Of a DNA stretch of 64,000 nt, positions 52,281-61,597 are shown piece by piece (the stretch's first letter is position 1; every line of letters starts with the position of its first letter). Origin of the DNA: Euryarchaeota archaeon UBA462 (lineage in GTDB: Archaea; Thermoplasmatota; Poseidoniia; Poseidoniales; Thalassarchaeaceae); contig DAYD01000004.1 of NCBI GenBank assembly GCA_002506755.1, positions 1 through 64,000 of the forward strand, in the 5' to 3' direction. The notes under the pieces were generated by a model, which saw only the letters and a program-made list of their open reading frames with translations, made no database searches and was not told the origin of the DNA. A program made the position numbers and the translations under genes.

Positions 52281-53432
52281 CTAACTAACGAATTCCACTG
52301 TTCTATTCCTAAGATTCCTCATTTGTGTGTGGAGTGAAGCACCGTGAATTTGCTCGCTTTTGACCCCAGTTAGAACTAGAAGTACCCTAATGTCCCTTCC
52401 CATTGATTCGTCAGTAGTTACCCCCCAAATCATTCTGGCATAAGGATTGATACTTTCTCGTATAATCTTCGCGCATTGCTCCGCTTCTCCAAGAGTCAGG
52501 CCCGGGCCGCCAACCACGTTAACTAGCGCCCCTCTTGCATCTGATATGTCTATATCCAAAAGAGGTGATTGCAATGCTTCCATTGTTGCCTTTTCAGCTC
52601 CCTCTTCTGCTGTGGCTTCACCGAGTCCGATCATTGCAACTCCTCCGCCATTCTCCATCACTGACCTGAGATCCTGGAAGTCAAGATTCACAACTCCCTC
52701 CTTGGCAATCATTTCAGATACTCCAGAAATGCTTCTCATCAGTAATTCATCTGCAACTCTGAATGCTGCGTCTAGGGGTAAATCTCTAACTCCTTCAACC
52801 TCTAGTAGTCTTTCATTAGGTAGTACAATTACAGTGTCACAAACCTCTCTCAACCTTTCAAGTCCCCATTCTGCATTCTGTCTTCTGACGGCTCCCTCAG
52901 ATACAAATGGGTAGCTTACTACTGCTATAGTCAGCGCTTCAGAAGCCTTTGCGAGCCTGGCGACGACGTGGGCACTTCCTGTACCAGTGCCGCCGCCGAG
53001 GCCCGCGGTGATGAATGCAAGGTCGCATTCCTCCACCTCATTCTTTAGCACACGTTCGGATTCGTATGCTGCCTGTTCTCCTTTCTCCGGGTCGCCCCCC
53101 GCCCCCCTGCCTCGGGCGGACCGACCAATCAGGACTTTGTTCTCTACATTGACTCTCAACAAGTGTTGAGCATCAGTGTTTACTGCCATCCCCTTGACGT
53201 ACTCACCATCGAACAAGCCCTCCTGCTCTAATCGGGCGACTGTGTTTGATCCGCACCCTCCACAACCAAATACCCTAATCTTTGGCTGGAGTGACCTTAG
53301 AAGGTTTTCTAGGTCAGGAACTTCTTCCAACTCGGGTAATGTTGGAGACTGAGTCTCTTCATCCTGGAGCTCTAGAACTCTCTCGATGAGGTGCTTCACA
53401 CACACTAGGCGTGTTGAATAGAGGATAACCAT
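52281..53432 (-). CDS. ftsZ: Cell division GTPase FtsZ
   Basis: A 383-residue tubulin-like GTPase that forms the division ring. The GTP-binding features are VFGCGGCGSNTV, AVNTDAQHLL, and the tubulin signature AGLGGGTGTGSAHV, followed by the ribose loop region PFVSEGAVRRQNAEWGL. The T7 synergy loop is NLDFQDLRSVMENGG with the catalytic Asp. The N-terminal extension of about 50 residues (to LRSLQPKI) is usual in archaeal FtsZ1. It is first in the FtsZ-SecE-Spt5-L11 run. Confidence 0.96.
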   Translation of the reverse strand: MVILYSTRLVCVKHLIERVLELQDEETQSPTLPELEEVPDLENLLRSLQPKIRVFGCGGCGSNTVARLEQEGLFDGEYVKGMAVNTDAQHLLRVNVENKVLIGRSARGRGAGGDPEKGEQAAYESERVLKNEVEECDLAFITAGLGGGTGTGSAHVVARLAKASEALTIAVVSYPFVSEGAVRRQNAEWGLERLREVCDTVIVLPNERLLEVEGVRDLPLDAAFRVADELLMRSISGVSEMIAKEGVVNLDFQDLRSVMENGGGVAMIGLGEATAEEGAEKATMEALQSPLLDIDISDARGALVNVVGGPGLTLGEAEQCAKIIRESINPYARMIWGVTTDESMGRDIRVLLVLTGVKSEQIHGASLHTQMRNLRNRTVEFVS

Positions 53433-53487
53433 TGCCCCAGTGGATGACTAAAAAATAGAGGTTTAGGAGGGATACCGGAAAAGGCAC

Positions 53488-54165
53488 TCATGATAGCAGT
53501 CCACTTCTGGTTTTGATGAATCTAACTATGAATGTATAGAGTCCACCCCATGCAGAAATGGATAAAGCGAAGGTCATACCATTGAGCTCACTATTCCCTA
53601 AGATCAACCACTCCATTATCTCATGGATCTCTTCAATTTTGTACCCAGAAAATCCAGAGTGAGCCTGCCAAGCAGCAATAATTAGCGCCACTAGGGTCAA
53701 TACCATCCTGTCGGCCCTAGAGAATCCTCCGTATATCCTACCAAGTCCTACAGATTGCGCTTGAGTGCCCATGTATGAACCAAAAAGGGTCAGAAGGGCT
53801 GCTAGGTAGCCCGAGCTAGGATTGTCGACAAAAACTGTGTTCGCACCTATGGCTATCAAAAGTCCAACATCAACAACTCTGTCTATTGTATGATCCAAGA
53901 AATCACCGTATGGGCTATCCGTACCTTGGTGTCTTGCTAGTGCTCCATCCAACCCATCCAAAACCGCCGCGATAAGTATCAACAATACTGTCACCACTAT
54001 TGCCAATGCCCCTCGATTATCCAAATCAGCTCCAGCCACCAGAAAGAATGATCCAAGGGCAAGAAAAAGGCTTGTCCATGTAAGATAGTTGGGGTCTACT
54101 TTCTCCATTCTTAGAACCATTGGGTTGATTGCCTTGGTCCACCTTTCCCTCAGTTTTTCGAACAT
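53488..54165 (-). CDS. CDP-alcohol phosphatidyltransferase (phospholipid synthesis)
   Basis: A 225-residue integral membrane enzyme. The CDP-alcohol phosphotransferase motif D-x2-D-G-x2-A-R-x-G-x3-D-x3-D is complete in LDGALARHQGTDSPYGDFLD and HTIDRVVD. It transfers a polar head group such as inositol phosphate, glycerol phosphate or serine to CDP-archaeol; which one is not visible. Its start overlaps nothing but follows the AK6-type kinase stop directly, so the two are coupled. The same pairing is common in archaea. Confidence 0.88.
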   Translation of the reverse strand: MFEKLRERWTKAINPMVLRMEKVDPNYLTWTSLFLALGSFFLVAGADLDNRGALAIVVTVLLILIAAVLDGLDGALARHQGTDSPYGDFLDHTIDRVVDVGLLIAIGANTVFVDNPSSGYLAALLTLFGSYMGTQAQSVGLGRIYGGFSRADRMVLTLVALIIAAWQAHSGFSGYKIEEIHEIMEWLILGNSELNGMTFALSISAWGGLYTFIVRFIKTRSGLLS

Positions 54166-54726
54166 CTAAGCCTCCCCTCTTCCAATCCAGTCAATCGGAT
54201 TGGCCGGTCTATCTGGCTTGAAACCATCTGTGATCCATTGCATAATCAGACTTACTTTACCCTCTATCGGGCCCGAAGTTGCGTCTAACTCAATCACGGG
54301 AAATCCAGAGCGTACCTCATTCCATGCCCCTCCTATGATTTCCCATTCCAAATTCTGTCTGATCTTATCTTCGGTGTAACCCCTATCTTCAAGCCTATCC
54401 CTGAGAACTGATGGATTACACCTGACAATTATGTAACAATCCACCGGAAGTAGGTGAGAGAGGTGTCCGTCAATTACTGTGGAAACAATTGGACTAGTCG
54501 ACCAATCCCTTTTCAATTGTGAGGACAGCTCTTCAATATCGATTGGCCTTGCTCCGTCCACAGGATCCTCCACATCGATGCAGCCTAGCTTCTCGGCCAG
54601 TGACTCAACTGAAATTACCTGCAAACCCTCATGATTAAGAAATGAGGATATAGTGGTTTTACCAACTCCGGGTGATCCGGTCAATGCTAGTCTTACTGAC
54701 CCTCCCACACCGTCTCGTGATGACAA
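54166..54726 (-). CDS. AK6/Fap7-type adenylate kinase
   Basis: A 186-residue P-loop kinase. The P-loop is TGSPGVGKTTIS (residues 16-27, K23). It has the short AK6-type features VIDGHLSHLLP and YIIVRCNPSVLRDRLEDRGY, followed by EDKIRQNLEWEIIG. Archaeal and eukaryotic AK6 (Fap7) acts in small-subunit ribosome maturation besides adenylate phosphotransfer. It is coupled to the CDP-alcohol transferase; their coding regions abut at 54165/54166. Confidence 0.9.
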   Translation of the reverse strand: MSSRDGVGGSVRLALTGSPGVGKTTISSFLNHEGLQVISVESLAEKLGCIDVEDPVDGARPIDIEELSSQLKRDWSTSPIVSTVIDGHLSHLLPVDCYIIVRCNPSVLRDRLEDRGYTEDKIRQNLEWEIIGGAWNEVRSGFPVIELDATSGPIEGKVSLIMQWITDGFKPDRPANPIDWIGRGEA

Positions 54727-54790
54727 GTTGACAAGAATACTCCCGTCAAAGGCGCAACATTCACCTAGAATCCTTGATACGAGATCGATA

Positions 54791-55915
54791 ATGGCACAAC
54801 AAATGAAATGGCTAGGAGCAATGGACCCTCGAGATTCGAAGCTAAACTTACTTTTACTTGCAGTTCCAACTACGCTTTACTTCAATTATTTTCAGCACGA
54901 CTCCTCAATGGCCTTTGCCTCATCTCTAGTGGCCATAATGCCTCTAGCGTTTCTTATGGGTCGAGCCACCGAGGAGATAGCACTCAGAACTTCAGAGTCG
55001 CTTGGAGGGCTACTGAACGCAACATTCGGTAATGCGGCTGAGATGATCATTGCTTTGCTACTGATTTACAGCGCTTACCAGAACAAAGGAACAGACACCG
55101 AGTTTTTCTACCTGCAATTGGTTCAAGCCAGCATAATTGGTAGTATTCTCGGAAACCTACTATTGGTCATGGGTCTGGCATTTGTATGGGGCGGGATTCA
55201 CTTCACAGAACAGAAGTTCTCGAAAACCCAGGTGAGCTCCAACGGGTCATTGCTTCTCCTCTCAATGATAGTATTGATTGTACCAACGGTTTTCCAATCC
55301 ACTGTAGGGGGTGAATCCGGTGAAGAGGGAGTCAGAAATCTAAGTCGAATAGCAGCTGTCATACTTTTGCTGATCTATTGTCTATTTCTGTTCTTCCAGT
55401 TTAGAAGTCATGAGCATCTATTTGCGACAGAGGGATCCCATCACGAGGAGCCAGAGATGTCCCAGCGAGATGCAATTATACTACTGGTGGTTGCAACAAT
55501 CTTAGTATCATGGATGGCAGAGATACTAGTCCACTCAGTTGAGGAGGCTGCTGATAAATTGGAACTTCCTCACATTTTTATTGGAGTAATACTTCTTCCG
55601 TTATTTGGCAACGCCGCAGAGCACTTCACGGCAGTGACAGTAGCTGGAAAGGACAAAATGGACCTTTCCTTCGCAATTTCAATGGGTTCTTCCACCCAGA
55701 TAGCTGTCTTCGTAGCTCCCATGATGGTAATCTTCGCATGGGGTCTGGGAGTACCTCTTACCTTTGAGTTCGGCATGATTGAGACCGTCTCAGCATTCTT
55801 GTCGGTTTTGATCGTAAACTCAATCGCCGCTGATGGGAAATCCAATTGGCTGGAAGGGGCAATGCTTTTGGCATCCTATGCAGTTCTCGGTGCGGCTTTC
55901 CTTTTCCACCCATAG
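54791..55915 (+). CDS. CaCA-superfamily Ca2+/H+ antiporter (CAX/VCX1 type)
   Basis: A 374-residue multi-pass membrane protein. It carries the two alpha repeats of the family: SLGGLLNATFGNAAEMIIAL in the first half and LFGNAAEHFTAVTVAG with SMGSSTQIAVFVAP in the second. The GNA-x-E core is the cation-binding site in CAX proteins. It probably exports Ca2+ in exchange for protons. The frame begins at 54653, inside the divergent kinase gene. The ATG at 54791 is preferred. Confidence 0.92.
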   Translation: MAQQMKWLGAMDPRDSKLNLLLLAVPTTLYFNYFQHDSSMAFASSLVAIMPLAFLMGRATEEIALRTSESLGGLLNATFGNAAEMIIALLLIYSAYQNKGTDTEFFYLQLVQASIIGSILGNLLLVMGLAFVWGGIHFTEQKFSKTQVSSNGSLLLLSMIVLIVPTVFQSTVGGESGEEGVRNLSRIAAVILLLIYCLFLFFQFRSHEHLFATEGSHHEEPEMSQRDAIILLVVATILVSWMAEILVHSVEEAADKLELPHIFIGVILLPLFGNAAEHFTAVTVAGKDKMDLSFAISMGSSTQIAVFVAPMMVIFAWGLGVPLTFEFGMIETVSAFLSVLIVNSIAADGKSNWLEGAMLLASYAVLGAAFLFHP

Positions 55916-55919
55916 TGAG

Positions 55920-56987
55920 CTAATCATCGATGAGCTCGGTACCAAAGTATGTCAGCCAGATGAAATCCAGACTCAGTATGATATGCTGGTGTAAGCCCAA
56001 GAAAGTGTTGTTGTAATTCCCATCAAATAGCGCCTTGTATATGCCTGCCTGATGGAAAATAACGTATGCTATAACAAGGAAAAGAATCGCTACCGAAATC
56101 AAGAGAAGCCTGCTCTCAAAGGACGTGTCCGAACTCTTTTTTTGTGCCGAGTAGAACAGTGTCATGGAACCAAACAATGGAACTAATGATGTGAAAAGAA
56201 AAGAAGCGTAACTCGCATCAAGGTGAATGGGCCTATCGATGTGCCTCGCGAAAGAAAGGCTAGCCTCGACCCAGAAACTCCCTGCAATCACCAGAGTCGC
56301 CCACATCGATAATAAGAAGCTGAAAGAGAATCCACTCAATCCACTCCCATCATTTGATACTTCTAATATGGAGAATAATGTCGATAAAACAATCACTGAA
56401 AGGAAAAACGTAAGCCCCCATGCCCTTACCGCGTTTAGGTTCGAAGGAGCAGCTATTACACCAAAAATTGGTATTGCTAATATTAACAGTGCTATGATTA
56501 TGAATAGTCCGACTATCTTGTAATCCTTCGAACCCGAGTCACCATTATTCAGCAACCTTTTCCATCCTTCTGCCAAAGCCACAAGCCCACCAAAAGTTGC
56601 TACGCTGAAACCAAGGGGCACTAGAGTTCGAACTGGCTGATAGTAGACTAGTACACTCACATTCGTGTACTGGCGAAGGGAGTGAGTCCAAGCACCGAAC
56701 TGTCCGTCTGGAATTACAAAACCACCAATGAATACAGAGAACCAAAGAGTTCCTAGTCCAACAATGCCGGAATAGTATGGAGTAGCCATGACCCAGTCTC
56801 TAAGATCTCCTTTGGACCATTTGACCAAGAGGAAGGCAGTAGTGAACAAAAATAACCAAATAAAGAATGTAATGGCCCATGTCTCCAGAATTTCTGTCGA
56901 TTCTGGATCCAATGTGGAAGAAGGTGCCATGCAGATATCTTTGATACAATTTTCAACGGGCCCGTATTCGAAGGGTCCCACGCTCAT
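55920..56987 (-). CDS. Multi-pass membrane protein of unknown function
   Basis: A 355-residue protein with about nine hydrophobic helices (for example WAITFFIWLFLFTTAFLLV and IVGLFIIIALLILAIPIFGV) and a short polar N-terminus with two cysteines. No transporter or enzyme motif is recognised. Its start overlaps the peroxiredoxin-like stop by 4 bases, so the two are translated together. That pairing suggests a linked role, perhaps in redox or membrane stress, but this is inference. Confidence 0.6.
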   Translation of the reverse strand: MSVGPFEYGPVENCIKDICMAPSSTLDPESTEILETWAITFFIWLFLFTTAFLLVKWSKGDLRDWVMATPYYSGIVGLGTLWFSVFIGGFVIPDGQFGAWTHSLRQYTNVSVLVYYQPVRTLVPLGFSVATFGGLVALAEGWKRLLNNGDSGSKDYKIVGLFIIIALLILAIPIFGVIAAPSNLNAVRAWGLTFFLSVIVLSTLFSILEVSNDGSGLSGFSFSFLLSMWATLVIAGSFWVEASLSFARHIDRPIHLDASYASFLFTSLVPLFGSMTLFYSAQKKSSDTSFESRLLLISVAILFLVIAYVIFHQAGIYKALFDGNYNNTFLGLHQHIILSLDFIWLTYFGTELIDD

Positions 56988-57541
56988 TCACCTCTTGCAA
57001 AGGAGATCAGCTTGTCAATTGGTATGTGATCGACAGTGTCCTTGCAATAGTGAGCTTCAACTACCTTGCCCTCTTCACCTATGAGCAAATCTACAGGTAT
57101 TGTAGACATCTTGGATATTGACATAGTCATCGGAAAGTAACCTCTTAGTGTGGCCTGTAGAAAGGTAATTGGTGATCTAAATGCCCCCCACATAAACCTC
57201 CAGAAGGATTTCGTAACACCACTTTCTACGAAGGTATCGTATGTCTCGTCTGCCACGATGGTAAAGGGAACATTTTTGCTTCCCATTCGTTTTGTGAGCT
57301 CTTCTATCTCGGCATCAAAAACACCGACCATGACTGTGTCTTCCGGAAATTCTTTCCACCTCTGAATCAGTCGATCTATTCTTATATTGCAAAAGGGGCA
57401 GGATGAGAATCTGAAAAATGTGAAAATTACTTTCTTACCTCTCATCGATTTCATTTCGAATACCGTTCCGTCAATTGCTGGTAGAGAAATATTGGGAGCA
57501 GGGTCTCCTTGACTAAGCCTGGGCATAGAAATCGCAGGCAA
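56984..57541 (-). CDS. Peroxiredoxin-like AhpC/TSA-family protein
   Basis: A 185-residue thioredoxin-fold protein. The N-terminus has GDPAPNISLPAIDGTVFEM, the start of the AhpC/TSA fold. The active site is FFRFSSCPFCNIRIDRLIQR, with a CxxC pair where classical peroxiredoxins have T-x-x-C. The later PVDLLIGEEGKVVEAHYCKD is the strand-helix end of the fold. It probably reduces peroxides or acts as a disulphide reductase. It is the first gene of the pair with the membrane protein at 55920. Confidence 0.82.
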   Translation of the reverse strand: MPAISMPRLSQGDPAPNISLPAIDGTVFEMKSMRGKKVIFTFFRFSSCPFCNIRIDRLIQRWKEFPEDTVMVGVFDAEIEELTKRMGSKNVPFTIVADETYDTFVESGVTKSFWRFMWGAFRSPITFLQATLRGYFPMTMSISKMSTIPVDLLIGEEGKVVEAHYCKDTVDHIPIDKLISFARGE

Positions 57542-57685
57542 TATGAGTAAAAAAATTGACCAATAATGGTGAGAACAATATCAAGTGTATTTATGCTACT
57601 TAGTGTATATTTTCTCACGTATTACAATCATGCACACTCGATATTTTATCTATCTTGGAATACAGGTTAGTTTGTAGGAAAAGCC

Positions 57686-58738
57686 ATGTTATCTGAAGGG
57701 GACCAACCTGATCCTGCCTTTGTCAAAGGAATTGCGTCTTCATACTCTGTATCCAGGGATACCTGGTACCCAATTATTCCTAAGCTACTATTGCTCGTAA
57801 TCCCTGTAGAGATCTTTCTCTTCACATTTTTTCCAGAAGTCTCCTCTAGCGAGATTTTTTGGGTAGCCGTTGGAATAACCTTACCCTGCCTCGCTTATGC
57901 AATCGTTTACTGGATAGTGTACAGGTTAGTATTCGTCACAGGAAAACCGGCTACAGACGGTCCAATGACAGGAAATTGGGAACCCTTTACATTCAACGGT
58001 TGGGCTAATGAGCCATTCAAGGCCTTCATTTTGAGATCTGATAATGAAAGCAGGGATCTTTTAGTTTACCTACATGGATATGGGTCTTGTTTGGCCAGAG
58101 GCGAATCTAGAGCTTTGCAATTCCATGAGCTAGGTATGAATGTCATAAGCCTCGATCAAAGAGGATTTGGCTCACAGGGTAAAAGGAAAGACTGGACAGT
58201 GCTAAAGGCTGTGACAGATATCGAGGGTCTTCTGGATTATGCCCCAGATATACTTGGATTCACTCCTAACCGGCTCTGGATTTACGGCCACTCACTAGGC
58301 GGATTTCTGACTCTGAGACTTTCTTCTCACTCCTCAGGATGGTGGAAGGATTCGCTTAGGGGAATAATTCTCGAATCCCCTGTAGCCTCCATGCCTCTAA
58401 TAATAGAAAAGAAACTACCAGGCAGGGCCGCTCTTGCGACACACTGGGTAAGGCATATTCTCAGAATGGAACACGAAAGGATACATCCAGATCTTGGAAT
58501 AAGATATTCTAACGCGGAGCTGCCTTATTGTGGTATACCCAATGTTCCTGCATTGGTACTTCAATCTAAGAATGACATGACCCTCGGTCAATACCATTTT
58601 CGGTTGATAAAGGAACATATTTCTCATATTTCAGAAATCCACGAGCTTGACATGCCTCATACCTCTAGGGTAGACTCCAAAGAGAGAAGGAGATTAGTTA
58701 GTGACTGGATGACAAATCAATTGTCTTTGACACAATGA
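57686..58738 (+). CDS. Membrane-anchored alpha/beta hydrolase
   Basis: A 350-residue protein with two N-terminal hydrophobic segments at about residues 32-85 (LLLVIPVEIFLFTFFP, then WVAVGITLPCLAYAIVYWIV). The hydrolase domain follows: oxyanion VYLHGYGSCLARG, DQRGFGSQGK, nucleophile elbow IYGHSLGGFL, Asp in LQSKNDMTLGQYH, and His in LDMPHTSRVD. It resembles the BAAT/monoacylglycerol-lipase-like group. The substrate is unknown. The upstream 144-base gap is A+T rich and could hold its promoter. Confidence 0.82.
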   Translation: MLSEGDQPDPAFVKGIASSYSVSRDTWYPIIPKLLLLVIPVEIFLFTFFPEVSSSEIFWVAVGITLPCLAYAIVYWIVYRLVFVTGKPATDGPMTGNWEPFTFNGWANEPFKAFILRSDNESRDLLVYLHGYGSCLARGESRALQFHELGMNVISLDQRGFGSQGKRKDWTVLKAVTDIEGLLDYAPDILGFTPNRLWIYGHSLGGFLTLRLSSHSSGWWKDSLRGIILESPVASMPLIIEKKLPGRAALATHWVRHILRMEHERIHPDLGIRYSNAELPYCGIPNVPALVLQSKNDMTLGQYHFRLIKEHISHISEIHELDMPHTSRVDSKERRRLVSDWMTNQLSLTQ

Positions 58739-58748
58739 ATAAGCATAA

Positions 58749-59501
58749 TTAGCTTAGAATACTCATTATTTGGGCTAATATCATTATTGCTGCAACAATC
58801 AAAAACATCGGCCGAAGTAGTGAATAGCCATATCTTAGGACATAGCCTGGTGCTAGGAAGCCACCAATCATATTTGCTAGAGCAAACGGAATTGCAACCT
58901 TGTAGTTTACCGATGCAGCCATTGCAAAAATAGCAAAAGAACCTATATTTCCTCCAAAATTCAGAATTCTGCCAGTGGCAGCCGCCCTATCCATTCCGAA
59001 ACCAGCACCTTTGATGTATCCGGCCATTAGCATACTACCAGTACCCGGTCCAAGAAAACCCTCATAGAATCCTAATCCGGCTCCCATTCCCACGGTTACT
59101 GGAATCACCTTGCTTTCATTGATTTCCTCTTCTTTTCCAAATTGAGGATTTAACAAGACATATAGAAACAACGCTGAGAGGACAAAAATAACAATTCCAA
59201 GAAGAATATCAGCGCTGATAGATAGTACTACTTTGGCCCCGATTACTGAAAATACCATCATCAAAAACCACCCAAGCAAGGCAGGCTTCCTCGGCACAAT
59301 CTCACTCTGCAGATACTTGGCACTCGCAATAGCTGCTGCTGCGGTGGATGCGAACTTATTGGTTCCCAGAGCCACGTGAGGAGGCAAACCAGCACTAATC
59401 ATGGCAGGAAGCCGAAGTAATCCTCCCCCTCCAACGGCGCTATCAACAAACCCTGCAAATACCCCCAAAACCATCAACAGTAGGAATACTTCGTTGTCCA
59501 C
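58749..59501 (-). CDS. TauE/SafE (TSUP)-family membrane transporter
   Basis: A 250-residue protein with about eight hydrophobic helices. GFVDSAVGGGGLLRLPAMIS and HVALGTNKFASTAAAAIASA are the signature of the TSUP family, and a second half-repeat runs GFYEGFLGPGTGSMLMAGYI. Members export sulphite, sulphoacetate or other anions. A cysteine dioxygenase elsewhere in the window could generate such sulphur compounds, but no gene link shows it. It ends 10 bases from the convergent hydrolase. Confidence 0.88.
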   Translation of the reverse strand: MDNEVFLLLMVLGVFAGFVDSAVGGGGLLRLPAMISAGLPPHVALGTNKFASTAAAAIASAKYLQSEIVPRKPALLGWFLMMVFSVIGAKVVLSISADILLGIVIFVLSALFLYVLLNPQFGKEEEINESKVIPVTVGMGAGLGFYEGFLGPGTGSMLMAGYIKGAGFGMDRAAATGRILNFGGNIGSFAIFAMAASVNYKVAIPFALANMIGGFLAPGYVLRYGYSLLRPMFLIVAAIMILAQIMSILS

Positions 59502-59637
59502 GAAGTTATCCGGAGCTCTCGGGATATCAGATTTGCAGTCAAATATCTTCCGTTATCAGAATGGAAATGCAATATTGGATGAGACATTTTCACATTCAAG
59601 ACTTGAAAGATCTGCACCATTCCTTACGTTTAGATTA

Positions 59638-60891
59638 CTATATTTCAGAGTAGTACTCACCAACCGCTTCATCAATTTCCACGCAAGATGCTTCCTCATC
59701 TACGGTGATAGTGACTCCATCTCTTCTGAGAACCTCTCCATCAACAAATACATCTAGAACCTTAGCCCCAGAGTATATTAGGTTTGGAAGAAGACGCCTT
59801 CCTTCCTTTCCTTTAGGGCGCATCCTAATATCATCTAAGTCCCAAGTCACCCAGTCTTTGGATCCCTTGGTGGCTAATTTCCATGTCTCCTTGGGGCCAA
59901 GAACTCTTGCATCCCAATGATCATGCCTTTGTATTAGGCTCGCTGCCTTTGATTCAGCCCTCATATCAAGAGAGTTGTTGCTAGCCGCCCCATCTGTCCC
60001 CAATCTCACATCTACACCCGCTTCCCTCATAGCTGGGTAGGACATTGTCCCCCCGCATGCAAGTTTCTGGTTACTGGTCGGACAGTGCACAGCATGGGCC
60101 CCATGTCCTGCTAGTATCCTCATCTCCTTCTTTGTCACCCAACCGCAGTGCGCGCAAACTGTTCCCTCTGTGAAATAGTCGATAGAGTCAAGATACTCTA
60201 CAGGGTACATTCCGTGTTCGGAGTAGCAGTCAGCAACTTCCTTTCTAGTTTCAGAGGTATGTATGCTCAGAGTGCATCCCGTCCTTTGAGAAATTTCTGA
60301 GGCCTTTACTAACGTCTCCTCGGAACAGGTGTACACAGAATGCGTGCCTATTCCGTACTCTACTCTTTCTGGACTGGGTGAACCTCCAGAAATTAGGGAC
60401 TCGACCTTCTTGAGCGCCTCTCCTGGTCCATTAGGGTATGAGGGTGTTGGGAAATCTGTAATTGGACCACAAACCTTGGCCCTGATTCCTGACTCAGCCA
60501 AAACATCGCCCACTATTTCGGGATGGTAATACATGTCACAGGCAAATGTAGTCCCTGTGGATATCATTTCGGCCACTGCTGCTCTAGTTCCCACCTCTAT
60601 TAATTTAGGTGTCAGGCCCTTCTCTACTGGAAATATGGAGGTCTCCAACCACTCCATAAGTGGTAGGCCTTCTCCCATAGATTTGTTTAGTACCATTGCC
60701 ATGTGCGTGTGCCAGTTCTGAAGAGATCTAGTCACTATTTTGGAGCTACCATTTATTGTTTCCAAGACATCTTCGTCACCCTTACTATTCTCAAATCTTC
60801 CATCCTTGAATAGCAGGAAGTCACCATTCTGAATGGCCCCATCACAATCTATGAGCCAGGTATCGGTGATTCTTCTGGATTCCTCCCCCAT
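59638..60891 (-). CDS. MTA/SAH deaminase-type amidohydrolase
   Basis: A 417-residue metal-dependent amidohydrolase. The metal ligands are H61 and H63 (LQNWHTHMAMVLNKSMGEG), His in CTLSIHTSETRKEVADC, His in TVCAHCGWVTKKEM, and the Asp in LGTDGAASNNSLDMRAE, a block typical of 5'-methylthioadenosine/S-adenosylhomocysteine deaminases. In archaea, DadD-type members deaminate 5'-deoxyadenosine, SAH and MTA made by SAM enzymes; the exact substrate is not visible. It is co-oriented with the FAH-family gene 19 bases upstream. Confidence 0.86.
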   Translation of the reverse strand: MGEESRRITDTWLIDCDGAIQNGDFLLFKDGRFENSKGDEDVLETINGSSKIVTRSLQNWHTHMAMVLNKSMGEGLPLMEWLETSIFPVEKGLTPKLIEVGTRAAVAEMISTGTTFACDMYYHPEIVGDVLAESGIRAKVCGPITDFPTPSYPNGPGEALKKVESLISGGSPSPERVEYGIGTHSVYTCSEETLVKASEISQRTGCTLSIHTSETRKEVADCYSEHGMYPVEYLDSIDYFTEGTVCAHCGWVTKKEMRILAGHGAHAVHCPTSNQKLACGGTMSYPAMREAGVDVRLGTDGAASNNSLDMRAESKAASLIQRHDHWDARVLGPKETWKLATKGSKDWVTWDLDDIRMRPKGKEGRRLLPNLIYSGAKVLDVFVDGEVLRRDGVTITVDEEASCVEIDEAVGEYYSEI

Positions 60892-60910
60892 ATCCTTCCC
60901 TTCATCTCAA

Positions 60911-61531
60911 TTACTCGCAAAAAGCTCTCAAATGACTAACGATATTGCCTTCAGAGTCCTTCATCCATGCCTCCACAAGGTCTCCTACATTCATCGGCCC
61001 AACACCCTTAGGAGTACCTGTCCATACAAGATCTCCCGGTTCGAGGTCATACCATCGAGTCAGGTTCTCCAGAATTGAGTCTAAGGTGTGGACCATCATT
61101 TCCGTAGAGGCCAACTGCTTAGTCTCGCCATTTAGGGACAGGCCGATTTCCTTTGCACCACCATCCCATTCGGTCCAAGTTCCTAGGACCCCTGATCCTC
61201 TGAAACCCTTCCCTTCAAGCCATGGCCAGCCTTCTAACTTAGCCATCGTCTGGCGAGTTCTATTCGTCGTATCAACCCCCACGCACATCTGAATCGGTTC
61301 CAAGCTCTCTCCGAGCCTTACGACCATTTCAACCTCGTGGTCAATATGTTCTTTTGGTTCAAGAAGCGTTACAACATTATTCCCATGCTCATCGGAATCT
61401 ACCATCGCGGAGGGTGGCATGAGAAAAAATCTTGGATAATCCGTTACGTCCCCCAATATTTCCTTTGCATGACCAGAGTAGTTTCTGAAGACCGCCCAGC
61501 CGACTCCCATGGAAGACCCAATGAGGGACAT
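60911..61531 (-). CDS. Fumarylacetoacetate hydrolase (FAH)-family enzyme
   Basis: A 206-residue FAH-fold protein. The metal-binding segment is EHIDHEVEMVVRLGE. It also has VDTTNRTRQTMAKLEGWPWL and WYDLEPGDLVWTGTPKGVGP, the strand-turn near the active site. Members include acylpyruvases, oxaloacetate decarboxylases and 2-keto-4-pentenoate hydratases; the reaction here is undecided. It is the first gene of a minus-strand pair with the deaminase. Confidence 0.88.
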   Translation of the reverse strand: MSLIGSSMGVGWAVFRNYSGHAKEILGDVTDYPRFFLMPPSAMVDSDEHGNNVVTLLEPKEHIDHEVEMVVRLGESLEPIQMCVGVDTTNRTRQTMAKLEGWPWLEGKGFRGSGVLGTWTEWDGGAKEIGLSLNGETKQLASTEMMVHTLDSILENLTRWYDLEPGDLVWTGTPKGVGPMNVGDLVEAWMKDSEGNIVSHLRAFCE

Positions 61532-61597
61532 ATGATTAGCGCACCGGTATAGAAACCACTCATCAGGTTGAAGGATGACACCATCTCTAGGTAGGTT

